Source: Tubulanus polymorphus
Taxonomy: Eukaryota; Nemertea; Palaeonemertea; Tubulaniformes; Tubulanidae
Direction of reading: 5' to 3'
DNA length: 60,000 bases
Assembly (NCBI RefSeq): GCF_964204645.1
Contig: NC_134028.1
Coordinates: forward strand, 22,172,153-22,232,152
Part shown: piece by piece, positions 1 to 12,600 of the stretch
How the letters are laid out: each line of letters starts with the position of its first letter
How positions within the stretch are numbered: the stretch's first letter is position 1
Translations under genes and position numbers: made by a program
Notes under the pieces: model-generated
What the model was told of the DNA's origin: nothing
Databases searched by the model: none
The model's input: the letters and a program-made list of their open reading frames with translations, nothing else

Positions 1-1993
1 TTTTACGCATAGAATGAGAATTCACAATCTGTTCGCCTCGATAAGCGCGCCCGGCCCTGTGAATCACGTCATCGTCTTAATCTGAGGCGACTTATTGTTT
101 TTCCATTTTCGCCAGTAACCGCGGAGTAATCGCGTTTACTCGCTCGATTATCACGTTCTCTCGGGGAAGAGTCGGCGTCGTACATTTATGACCGGTTATT
201 TCGTCTTTCCAAATGAGATATTTTGACCGCTGGGGACTCGGAAAATCGCTTTTCCATATTTGCAGCTTATTCGCCGTCACCCGACGACGTTTCGGTGTTA
301 TCGATCGCCGATGGTCACGCGAACTTGATTTTCTTTCTTCAAGTATTTTTTGCTGTCGGGAAATTTATCTATGAAAGTATTCATTTCAACAAGACATCTA
401 TTGTACCCGGCCATAACGTTGAAAATTTACAACGAACAAACATGTTACTATATTCATAAAACCCTAATTACATATGAAATCATTGGACGAACAGCGAGAC
501 ATAAACCAGGACTCGAAACCGATGATTCGGTTCGCCAGCTGCCGCACACAACAATACATGAACCACGGAAACGAACCTACAGCACCACCTGGTGGCGAGA
601 AACATAGTAGCGTTGTATAACACGATACCAGTTTTCTTCATATTCTGGGATTTTAAAGGGGCTACATTCATTGATAAGTGTATCGTATCGTGGCTGTTGC
701 TATGATGGTGTTATCTTCTATTTTCAACATCAGCTGAATATATTTCGAAGCAATTATCAGCATTGGTAGAATATTTACACGCACTCTAGCAGATATTTCA
801 TAAGAGGGCTAATTTTCCGAGGGGTGAATGTAAAAAAGAAAGGGGTATAGTCACACCTTTAAAGCCTGTTAACGGAGAACACAGGACGCGGAAATGGTGG
901 CGCCCAAGAATCAGCGTCTGTCTCTTGTTTCTGGTTTCGTGGTGTGCGTTGGGAATGAGATCGCTATAACGACTGTGTTAATCAGATCGCTATCATTACT
1001 CGTACACCGACTGCCTAGATGTTTTCGAAATGCCCTCCGCAGCCGTGATATTTTTACACCTTCTCCCATTATTTTCTCAGGTACCTCTAATCACATTTTG
1101 TCGCTTGTATTCGCAATAATTACCTCGACGTGGCGAACGCGAATTAAATCCATCTATTTAGGAAGTATGTATATATATGTAGACCTGTTTCCAAGCTATG
1201 TGTTTAGAGATACGATACAATGAACCGATGTGTATAATTCGAGTTCATTGTTGTCGATTGATCCGGTTGCTATGGTCGTCGCGCTCGCGTCGTCTGGGAA
1301 AAGATGAAAACAATTCGCGTCATTTCCGAGAACTGCGAACGTTTTAAGTTCCGTTCAGATAAACAAGACGACAATTCTGAGACAGGTTCTAGCATTCTTG
1401 CGGTATACGTACATAAGCGTCTCAAGCAGCGCTGAAAATCGTTTTTGTTGTTTTGGAAGAACCGCTTTTTACCGAAGTTTTTTTCTTACCGAATCTAGCT
1501 TTCTTCATTAGAGCAGTTCCCCCCAAGCGCTGACATAAATTACTTATAGTTTCTTTGCAAAGGTTTCGTCACACGCAATATGGTGATTGTTGATCACTAT
1601 GGCCAGGAGGGTCATTTCGCTGACTGTCAAAAGTTCCATAAGTATTAGATGTTGTATTTCAGTGAGATGGACCGAGCTCGTCAAAACCGAAACGACAATA
1701 TTTCTAATTTGAATGTTCGTGAGCTTGAGGAATTCTTTTTGTAAATTCCCGTAGATTATCTTGGTACCTGATTATATCTACTTTCTCGACGCTGTTCAGC
1801 TGGTGGCAATAATTATGTTATTTACGGATGACAGTCGTCGGAATGTGTAGTTTGAAATTAGCTTTGTTTTGGCGCGATGAATTTATCCCGCACTGCAGAG
1901 AAATGCACTATATACGGACTTCACCAGTCGCCTAGCGAGTTCCTTCATGGACGTATATAAACTAGATTACGGCCCGTACCTGCGAACGTGGAA
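1..1993. other. Intergenic, no gene recognised
   Basis: Only short open frames without splice context or recognisable protein similarity are present. A TATA-like string near 1943-1960 has no following exon that I can support. I see nothing else here. Confidence 0.5.
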
Positions 1994-2014
1994 ACTATAG
2001 AAACCAACAGACAG

Positions 2015-2096
<82 letters not shown>

Positions 2097-2118
2097 AATA
2101 TATAATATTTAATAAGAA

Positions 2119-2197
<79 letters not shown>

Positions 2198-2237
2198 ACA
2201 GTATATATATATAAGACAGTCTGTTGGTTTCTATAGT
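1994..2237. repeat. AT dinucleotide tracts flanked by inverted arms
   Basis: Two long (AT)n tracts (about 2016-2088 and 2124-2194) are separated by an AT-rich spacer. They are enclosed by near-perfect inverted arms of about 18 bp, about 1994-2012 and 2219-2237, with core CTGTTGGTTTCTATAGT on the right. The whole block can fold as one large hairpin or cruciform. It may be a MITE whose interior expanded as a microsatellite, or a palindrome that attracted slippage. Confidence 0.75.
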
Positions 2238-3578
2238 CAAGTGCCTGCCGGATATCAGTAAAGTGAAAACCAAAAATAAAATGAAGAAAACTACAAGAGA
2301 ATCTAACATTTCGACTCAATTGTATGAGCAATTTTCAAAATCAGATTTTGAAAATAGCTTGCATGATTGAGTCGAAACTCTTTTTTCATTTTATATTGGG
2401 TTTATACTTCACTAACTAACTCTAGTCCGTACGTCCCTACCGGAACGGACCGATCTAGAACGGACCAAATCAATGCTGCGCGTTGGTCACATACGTTTTA
2501 AAGCGGCTCCATCGCTGATACAGCTAGGAGCAACACGGTGATTGACAGGCAATCAGAGCAAAGATTCGCACGCAGAAAGAATAATGGTCAATTCTAAAAT
2601 CTCGAACGGACCAGCGATTCAATGTTTTGGTCGGTCTAAAACGGATTGGAACGGACTCTCCGCTACGTGTACTGAGAACACTAAGTCAGCTCTGATTTAG
2701 TAAATTAGGATGGACTAGATGTTGGACATGGATGGACTAGATGTAGGACGTGGATGGACTAGATGTAGGACGTTCTGAAAATAAAGTAGTGCGGCTCATG
2801 ATTCGACGATGCATTTCCTAAAAGCGTCTCCTCATCCGCGCAGTAAAGCACGCGTGCATTAGTCGAAAATGATATATTCCGAAATGCGAATGAATTCAAT
2901 TCGGTAAAGATGCCGATTTTTGACTGAAATTGATGCCTTTTTATTGACCGCGTTCACCCGTTCTCTTCGCCAGATATAAACCAATGTCGCTATTGTTCTG
3001 AAAGCGCCTCGGTTAGAAAATCTAATGCGGATGATAGACTTTTGTCTAAAATTTCTCTATTCATTTTGCGACGCAACGAATATTAAAAAAGACCAGTTTC
3101 TCGGAAATATCGACTGCGCAGCAGCGATGGCTTTTGTTGGTGTTTTTTTTATCTTTCTTTTAGTTTCGCGTAATTAATGAGGACTTTTTGTCCGACAGTG
3201 TCAGATCCCGCTTGTGGCAAGCGACGATCCACCGGGTGTCGCTGGTGTGCATTCGGTCAAAGATATCGGATTTTTTCTCAGATTCGTTTTCTAATATTTG
3301 ATAACTTTTCAAATTCTACAGATGGTGAAACGTCGCGCAATATACGAACCTCAACAATGAATCAGAGTTTATCAAGATATACGATTTTCCTGATACCCCT
3401 ATAAAACCCTAAACCCATCTAAACCCCAACCCTCTTCCATAGTGTGATGTTTTATGTGGGAGACTACAACTCTAGTATTTACATTTTAACTTCTGTAATA
3501 TATGTATCTATTTAATTATGTGTCTACAAATAAGAGTATTATACTATGTTATAATTCCAATGTAAATAAAGATTAGTA
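2238..3578. other. Intergenic with a small tandem repeat
   Basis: No gene is recognised. About 2708-2774 holds three copies of a ~22-bp unit (GGATGGACTAGATGTAGGAC). About 3403-3435 contains loosely telomere-like CCCTAAA/AACCCC text, too short and irregular to call. Confidence 0.5.
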
Positions 3579-4258
<680 letters not shown>

Positions 4259-5822
4259 ATAAGTTTATTGAAATTAACCGAACTTAAATTTGGTTGTCCT
4301 AGGGAATTAGGATTGTATCTACACTCCAAACATAACAAAAAGACTATATAAGATACACATACAATATCTACAAAACAACAGAAAATTTTTCTTGACAACA
4401 TGTAGCAAAGTTATCAACAATATGTCATGCATTATCTACAATATTGAAGGGATCATATTGATTCGTACGCGCGCCATCTAGTGGGATAGCTGGGGTACCG
4501 GAGTCCTCCAAGTAGAGCGAGCAGATTTTGTTGTTGTTTGTTTCGGCATCATCGTCGTCGCGACGACCGAACGCTATACGAAACACGATAGCGAAAACGA
4601 CAAGATTGGCCTTTTATACGCATCGTAAATCAATAGGCGACTGTCGTGATAAATTGGAAAGTGCAGTCAGCATCATCAGCTGCAGCCGGCATCTGCGGCA
4701 TCTGCTATGCCGTTTCGTATCTAAGTGTGATCCAATTTCCACAGTCGTATAGACTCGGTCTCTTCGCCGTCGACTGTGTATAAACGCGGTATATCACTGA
4801 ATCCATATGGTTTAATATCGTTATCTTCGATGGAGCCAACAGTTTGACAGTCGAATAATCAAATCTTCTACTTCTTAACTGATGGAAATACCGCCGTATT
4901 ATACGACAATAGATCGGCACTGAACCAATTCCGCCCTCGGTAGGTAAATATGCCATAACCCGATCTCTGAATCGTCTGAAAAAGCATCTTCGCAGAATCC
5001 TTCATGTTTCTGTAGTTCCCCGAGGAGTGTTCCCCGTGTTTGCGTATATGCTAAGTCCACGGGTGTAGAATAATAAAAAAAAACGTGCGCCAGAAGAAAC
5101 TGAAAAGCACGCACGTGCACACATCCTGATCAAATATATCATCTCTAGAAATAAATCTGATTTTCAGGAAATTTCAACGGCACAATAAAGCGATGACGCC
5201 GTTCTGGTAACAGCGTTTATCGAATCACCAAGTCGATAAATTCGCTATTCGATTCCCGACAACCGATATACGGTTTTTTCCAGCCGATGCATTGTTGGCG
5301 TGATGAAGTAAATTGGTAAGAAATTCGATCATTTGTGACGTGTATGCAAGCATGAAATTACTTTGTACACGCTTGTGGGGCATGTTGTTTAAATAGTTCT
5401 TCGGCAGTCATCGAGCAACTATTATGTATATGGCCGGACTGTTTCCGCCGCGTAATACTAGACGCAGGGGTCCGTATGTACCACGTCTGACTCAATCAAA
5501 CTCGCCGAATGCACGATGGAGCGATCGGGAGACCTTGAACTATAACCGTTTCACCGGTATATAAATACGGCAAGGACGTTGCTCTTGTTTATGGAGTGGA
5601 GCGCGTTCGTCGGTCGATTCGTTGGAAACCGACGTTACGTCGAAAGAAACAATATTATGCATCGTGGTGCTCCGTACGACTCGGCGACTTAAAGACAATA
5701 GAAGAAATAGAACAATACAGGAACATGAACTAATATTGCCTTTTTTGTTAAAATGTTATTCGAAAAGATGTTTAGATATTTTGCTGGGCTGAGTCATTCA
5801 TAGTTACTACAATGTATAGTGT
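4259..5822. other. Intergenic, no gene recognised
   Basis: No exon with splice context or similarity was recognised. A TATA-like site (TATATAAATA, near 5558) is followed by a GC-richer stretch that could be an untranslated first exon of the downstream PLD3-like gene, but nothing proves this. Confidence 0.4.
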
Positions 5823-6620
5823 TTGTCACCCGAGTTAAGAATTTACACCAAGGGGTAATTTTGATAGCCAGCCGGTCTATAAAACCGGGCCCCGGTTAGG
5901 GATTTATTCGTTTGGGTAATGTTGATACCCAGTCTATAAAACCGGGTCCAGATATAAGAATCACACCTAAGGGGTAACTTTGATAATCGGTCTATAAAAC
6001 CATAGAACTATAAGCGAAAGGGAAGGCCAACTCCGTGAAGTCCTATACATTTGCTTTTGCTATCTTCGAAATTGATCAGCGCCCTCACCGGTGGCGATAA
6101 ACGATAGGTTCTCGGAAATATTTTGGATTATCTTAATTTGTGAGAGCATTGCCGTTTTGACCGTTTTTCAAGATTTGGTATCAAGACTTAAAGAAATCAA
6201 CGAAAAACGCTAAATTTAGTCTACAAAATCTATTGTTTATTGCCACCGGTGAGGGCGCTGAACAAAACACACGATTACTAGCGCTACCGAGCGGATTTTA
6301 TAGTTGGCCTTCCCTTTCGCTTATAGTTCTATGATAAAACCGTGCCTATAAGTTGGGGATTTATACCTCGGGATAACTTGAATACCCAGTCTATCAAATC
6401 AGGCTCAGGTGGAGGATTAACTCCTAGGGGTAACTTCGATACCCAGTTTATAAAACCGGGTCCAGGTTGAGGGTATACACCTAGGGACAACTTTGATACC
6501 CGGTCTATGAAACCGGGTCCAGGTTGAGAGTACAGACCTAGGGACAACTTTGATACCCAGTCTACATAAAACCAGGCCCGGGTTGAGGATTTACACCTAC
6601 AAAGTAACTTACTACCCTGC
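5823..6620. repeat. 57-bp tandem (satellite-like) array, interrupted by a MITE
   Basis: About eight to nine copies of a unit of about 57 bp carry the recurrent core ACTTTGATACCCAGTCTA and ACCGGGTCCAGGTTGAG. The last copies are exactly 57 bp apart (6431, 6488, 6545), while the first ones are more diverged. A 333-bp foldback element is inserted at 6001-6333. Because 57 is a multiple of three, the reverse strand stays open across several units, but no gene context supports translation. Confidence 0.85.
6001..6333. mobile_element. Foldback MITE copy 1, 7-bp target duplication
   Basis: Non-autonomous element with long terminal inverted repeats that start CATAGAACTATAAGCGAAAG and end with the complement. 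A second inverted pair lies inside (CAGCGCCCTCACCGGTGGCG and its complement). It is flanked by the direct repeat ATAAAAC (5994-6000 and 6334-6340), which is target sequence of the surrounding satellite. A TSD of 7-8 bp would suit a hAT-like transposase, but no transposase is in the window. It encodes nothing. Confidence 0.88.
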
Positions 6621-8062
6621 CCAGGTATTCTATGATGGTAACTCATACGGGAAAGGGATTTCATGCCGCAATATACAATTTTCTTACAGGAAACTCTATC
6701 TGATTGATAGCGGTGTTGTCCGATCGTGCAGCAGTGAACACGAGAACAAACATCAGTTCGATTACTAGCAATATCCGCGCTAGAATTATGAACCTTTATG
6801 GAGACGGATTAGTCGAAGTTGCTGATCGGTCTCGGATAAACCCGTTAATAAAGCGACCGTTGTGACGACTATTTCAATAGATGTCATTCTTGTCGATTAA
6901 TAATAAACAACATTTGTACAGGTCTCTTACATAGACGTATCGACGACAGGTCTATTATCACCGACAGTCAACATAGTTATCAGTTCATTATTAAGATCTT
7001 CGTGACGTTTGTTGTCCGTATTCTTAGAACGTTCAATAATCAAGAGCTCGACTTGAAGTACTCCATCCATAAGTTCAACCAGTCATCCGGCTGAAATTTG
7101 ACTCTAAGCGTTAAAAAAGTCATCATACCATATCACATTTATTTTCTCAATAATTACATCAATGTACATTAGGATACATTAGAATTACAATACAAAAGTA
7201 CTATAATCAATTTGGAACATTGCAAACGAAATGATCAGGAACCAGTTGCAATTCAAAAGCAATCAATTGAGCCGTGCTAAAATTTGGCTTGCGCATTTTT
7301 GGTCGGGTCAAATTTGCTCGCGTGATCGCGGCTATACACCAGGACTGAGGCCCACGAGGCTCCCACTGAATATAAAAGCATCAACCACTATGAGTAAGAA
7401 AAACTATTTTGCTGGTTGTTTTTTGTTGGTTTGTTATTCTCGGGTCCTTTATAAAAAAAAAAACAGACGCACGACTCGTAGGGCGGTAATGTATGGCAAC
7501 TTCCCGGATACAGTCGGTTATAAAAGAGTCGGATTAATCAAAAACGCATGTCTCTGGATACTCGGGTATTTTCTGTATGTAGCCGTCTGTATCCCTGTCA
7601 GTTGTTGTGTCTCGCAATGTTTTTCACTGTCACGACGCCGTAGCCGTGATAAATGGCCACTTTTACTGCCCTCGATTCTCGTTCCCGGCGGTAACATGGT
7701 CGAGTAGGCATCGCTAATTCCGACCGTTTCTCAAAGCGCAATTCTATACCCGGCGCAAACCGGAGAACGCCAGTAGCGCCGTGGAGAGACCCGATCAGAC
7801 TCGGCGCGCCGTGCCATTCACTCGTTCGAGAAACGCTCCACGGGTTGCGGATTTTAATTGAATTAATTATCGTTGATCAACGCGACGCGGTTAAACGCGA
7901 CCGCGAGAACGATCAGACCATCCTTAAACACGTATAATTTCGGGAGCACGTTCTTCCCGTGACGTGTCACATGTTTGAAACCCATAACGACGTAACGGTT
8001 ACACGGTTTTGAATTCAATTATGATTAAGCTAACGTATTTCCATTTACTCGTTGTAACAGAC
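6621..8062. other. Intergenic, no gene recognised
   Basis: Contains a 158-codon open frame (7231-7707) of irregular composition, without splice context or similarity that I recognise. Nothing else was identified. Confidence 0.45.
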
Positions 8063-8408
8063 CATAGAACTATAAGCGAAAGGGAAGACCGACTCCTCTA
8101 AAATCCGCTAATCACTGCTAGAAAAATCTTGTATTTTGTTCAGCGCCCTTACCGGTGGTGATAAACAATAGATTTTGTAGACTGGTTGCCGGTCGGGTCT
8201 TTATTCTCAATTTATCTTACTACAAAAGTCTTACTACAAAATCTCGAAAAACTTTTCAATGCTCAAAAAGATTAATATAATCGAAAATATTTTCGAGAAC
8301 CTATTGTTTGTCGTCACCGGTGAGGGCGCTGATAAATTTCGAAGATAGCAAAGGCAGATGTATAGTGACGTCACGGAGTTGGCCTTCCCTTTCGCTTACA
8401 GTTCGATG
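8063..8408. mobile_element. Foldback MITE copy 2, same family as 6001-6333
   Basis: The same terminal repeat (CATAGAACTATAAGCGAAAG) and internal CCGGTGAGGGCGCTG inverted pair as the element at 6001. Flanks are AACAGAC (8056-8062) and AACAGAT (8409-8415), an almost intact 7-bp target duplication. The two copies differ in the interior and by 13 bp in length. Confidence 0.85.
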
Positions 8409-9582
8409 AACAGATGCGTCAAGCGAGGGCACAAAATAGTGACGTAATACGCAACAATGTGTTTCAATTCTCACCCGACACGGGGTAACCGTATACATTC
8501 AAAACTCTAGCCGCGATCACACGACCGATTTTCGCCCTGGCCAAAACGTCGGACCAGGCCCGAGCGAATCTTTGCACGGGACAAATGATTGCGTTTTAAT
8601 TGAAACTGGTTCCGAAATGACTCATTTTGAGAGTTTTTAGTATCGAGTGAGTGGTTTGCGTGTGAACGCGCTCTCTGATTGAGCACGGGTCAATTCTTCT
8701 TCCCCGTGCAATCGCGCCGCTTCTTTTACACTCAGAGTTCTCATTGACCCCGAATTCAGCACATATTTACTTCCCATCTCAAATTACAGTTATTACCCGT
8801 TAACGTATACGCGAATTGCCATCAAAAAACACTCAATTCGCCGTAAAATTGAATGGTTATTATCAACGACCTAATGGGATACGGCACTTCTAGGCGACTA
8901 CTATGGCAAGCGAGGTATCGATGAGGGTCCGTCGTGGTTCGGTGTCTCCTGCGTTCGATGTAAATCGAGCAAACCTGACGTAAATCTTCGGGGAATCCGT
9001 ATATCACCGACAGATGACGTGACGAGCGCCCAATCTGTATATATTGTAAATACCTTGTTATGTTTTTAAAATGATTTTGTGTTCTTTTGATATGAAAATA
9101 TTTGTAAACAAAATCATTTTCCTTCCACGTACCATGGACATGGTTGGGCAGTAATGAATTATCTTATCTCTAGTCGAAAATAGTTCATTTCTAATAAAGT
9201 GAACTGAATTTTTAAACTCCTGAATCCAAACATTCTTACACGTTCCACCGATTATACCAATTTCATCTTTCTACTCGGTGTTTGGAATAGTTTCTATTCA
9301 CTTATGGGAAAAGTCGATTAGAAATAAAGAATTTAAATTGACTGCCCTGAAGACGTTTACAACCAGCGAACCTGGCAGATCCCCGCCTGCCACAGGTGGA
9401 ATCACAGATTGCCACAGTCAGCGTATCGTCAACCATTGAAAACTTTACCAAAAACCCGATAGAATAGTCAATCTTTTTTTGGTGATACAGTTCAGTAGAT
9501 GAGTCATCGGATTGTTGCAGATAAACTTATTCCGGGGTTTTTTGGAACTAAAATTACACCAAGTCCGACTTCTTTTTTTCAG
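8409..9582. other. Intergenic upstream of the PLD3-like gene
   Basis: No coding exon was recognised. A pyrimidine-rich acceptor (TCTTTTTTTCAG, ending at 9582) closes this stretch, so at least one 5' exon of the next gene probably lies further upstream, unrecognised. Confidence 0.45.
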
Positions 9583-9639
9583 ACCAGCGATCGAATCCAG
9601 TATGTTCCGAACTCGATCACGGGCATACGGGTTGATTTG

Positions 9640-12600
9640 ATGTTGGATCACAGACGCAGGCAAAACCAGAGAAAACAATGCTGTCAAACGGGTCGAATGA
9701 GTCGACTGATATCGTGCATTATGGCGTCTACCGTCAGTTTGCTGTTGTTTCTGCTAACGATGTTAATAGTGAACGTCGGCTCTCTGACTGGTAGCGGGAA
9801 TAACGAGGGTTCGGCGAACGGCACCAAAGAAAAACAGTGGTCGAACAGGGACTGTTTCGGACCTTGCAGGTAGGCACTTTTAATCATAGCTCTTTTATCC
9901 TTCTCATCAGAACGTAGGTTCCGATAAAGGTAATTATCGATTGAACCATAGACCATATAAAAGCACAGGGACTATATAAACCGAAATCGTTCCATCTCCT
10001 TCGTTTTAGAGTCCATGATTGAATGTTAGGTTGATGAAATATCAATTCCGGATTAAAGATTCCGGATTCTCTCTACCGGCCGCTTCTATCGGGTTCACAG
10101 ATATTACGCTATTCCAGAATAGGTAGAGCGTATTCCGGTCGAAACAAACGCGCCCGAAGAGAATCGCAGAATCGGTAGAGACCAATCAAAACCTACCAAA
10201 CTCTCTACCGGCCACTTCTCAGGTTTACAGATTATACTATTCCGGAATAGTTGGAATGTATTCTGGTCTACGTAGGTGCAGCCTAGAAGTAGAATAAAAC
10301 AGAGAATAATTCTTGTATCAGCCTCCATGCAGGGGCGGATCCAGCCTACCGCTACCATCGCCCGAGTTTATAGAAGTGCCTTTCTTTTTGCAACTTCTGG
10401 TAGAAGTAATTAAAAACTGAAATTAACTTAAATCTAAAATTCTTATTTTTTGTGAATTAATTTCTTGAACGGGTTAGAATTTCATATTTTGTGGATGAAG
10501 AGAGAAGGATTTGATGCCCCAAATTGACGGATTGCATCTTAGAGCCCTAAAAGTTCAAAATGTTCCAGGTGCCCTTCCACAGCTGAGCTGCACTGGGAAA
10601 CCTAGGCTTTTAGTTCCGCTTCTATGCCATTGATCGGGATTTCTAGCTTTATGTATATTTAACCTCACCAGACATGTAGCATGTATCAGATAGAGCTGTA
10701 TCCGATAAATAAACAATTTGTCACGGTTAGTGATTGGCAAAATATGATCTACCGTAGTGATTATGTAGGCAGACGTGAGACCCGCCGACTCTATCGTCTC
10801 ATCATCAAATCATCATCATTATCATCATCATTATCCCTCTCTCTCTCCTCCGCGTTGTTTGCTGCTTCGTGTCGCAGGTAATTTCTATCGCGCATTTGCC
10901 AGGATTTTTCGCCGCCCGCTGTCATAAAAACCAATCTTTAAATGGCGCACGTTATACAGAGATACAAATCTATGCGAACGCATGTACTTAGCTCATCCAT
11001 CAAGCGAACATCGACATTGCTATAATTGCTGAAACGGCGGGGTACGTACCGAGGATTTTCAGCGGATCGCACCCCGGGGACGTTTGCCAGTAATTTCTGA
11101 ACACACTTTCCCAGAAGATAATTAGTCTTTTGACATTTTGGGGGACAATACTATATTATATATACTGTCTACCACAGGACATGTAGTCACCAAATCATCG
11201 ACCACACGCTAGCGCATACATACATTTAGAATTGACGTGCTCGCAACTCATTCAGTTATACACTAGTTCATTTGCTCCTTCGTTTGCTTCATTCCTTGGA
11301 TGGAAATGTAATTTAAAGTCACCCGTGTTGCGTGATGTTTGCGGTCGGAAGACAGGCGCGATTACTTTCGTGTTTTCTGGATACGCGCGCGGACCAACCA
11401 GGGCAGAGGGGCACGGCAAGGATAACTTTAGATGAAATCCCACAAAAGAATGACGGGTCCGATATGTTACCGTGAGCTAGGTAGTTTTTCGACGTTTCGA
11501 CTTTTTCCTAACAGTCATCTTCATCTGGAATACGGATGTTGTCCTCATTATAATCATCGATGAAACACTCCGAGTTCGTGTTGTAAAGATAATATAAAAT
11601 CCCTGCACACTACGAATGAAAGAAGTGATTGAAATGTTTCCATGTGCTAGGTAGTTTTTCGACGATTAGACTTAATCTGTAAGAATACTGAAGTTGTCCT
11701 CATTATACACATCGATAAAACCCTCTGAGTTCGTGTATAAAATAGTTTGGAATATTTCCATGAGCTAGGTAGTTTATTCGACTTTTCAGCTACGTATATC
11801 CGTATAATCTTCAGGAATAATCAACTATTATCATTATTAACATCATCATTATTGTTTCTATATGTATTACATTATTATCATTATTCGTTAATTTGGTAAC
11901 TCCTAATTGCCCCTTCCTTGTGGCAGCACTCTTGTAAAATTGGGTGTTAAACTTTGATTTATGCAATTAAGAATACGCGATTGATGATTCTGTTACTAGT
12001 AGACTAATTATGATTCCGTTGAGGATACGAATCTAATCCGATCATTGAGATATAAAGGCAATCTCTCGTGTCACGTGTAAATATATGAAATAGGATTGTA
12101 CGCAATATGTTGACTAATTGTCATTCCACTTGGTCACATCCTCGTTTGTCAGGGTTTGATTTCTGGCCGCCGAAGCTCACGCCAACACAAACCCTGTTCG
12201 CAAACCATTTATTGGTCCATTAACATGATGGCTTGTAAGAACAGCCGAAAATTCGGGGTGTCATTTTGATGATCGCATAAGAACCTATTGTGGCACTCTT
12301 TAATCTATGTTAAGGCTTGCTATTATCAACTCTTGAATATGTCGATTTAGTTTCAAGGGGTTCTGTTGTCTGAACCATGGACTCTAATGTCTGAACCGAA
12401 CAAAAACGCTCCCTTGCGACCGGTCCCTGATGGGAAGATCGTTCTCTCTCTCCACGAGTCTGTGAGTTTTACTGCAGTCGTTGCCTCTTTCACCGATCAC
12501 TACTACAACGCCGTTTCTTCTTCGTTGTATTAACACATTTACCACGCTATTCGCATTGCCATTCATCATTGCACAACACGTTCCGTACAAGCATAAAACA

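Noticed and set aside
3403-3435. Telomere-like CCCTAAACCCATCTAAACCC
   Set aside because: About 30 bp, irregular, with no repeat continuation; not a telomere.
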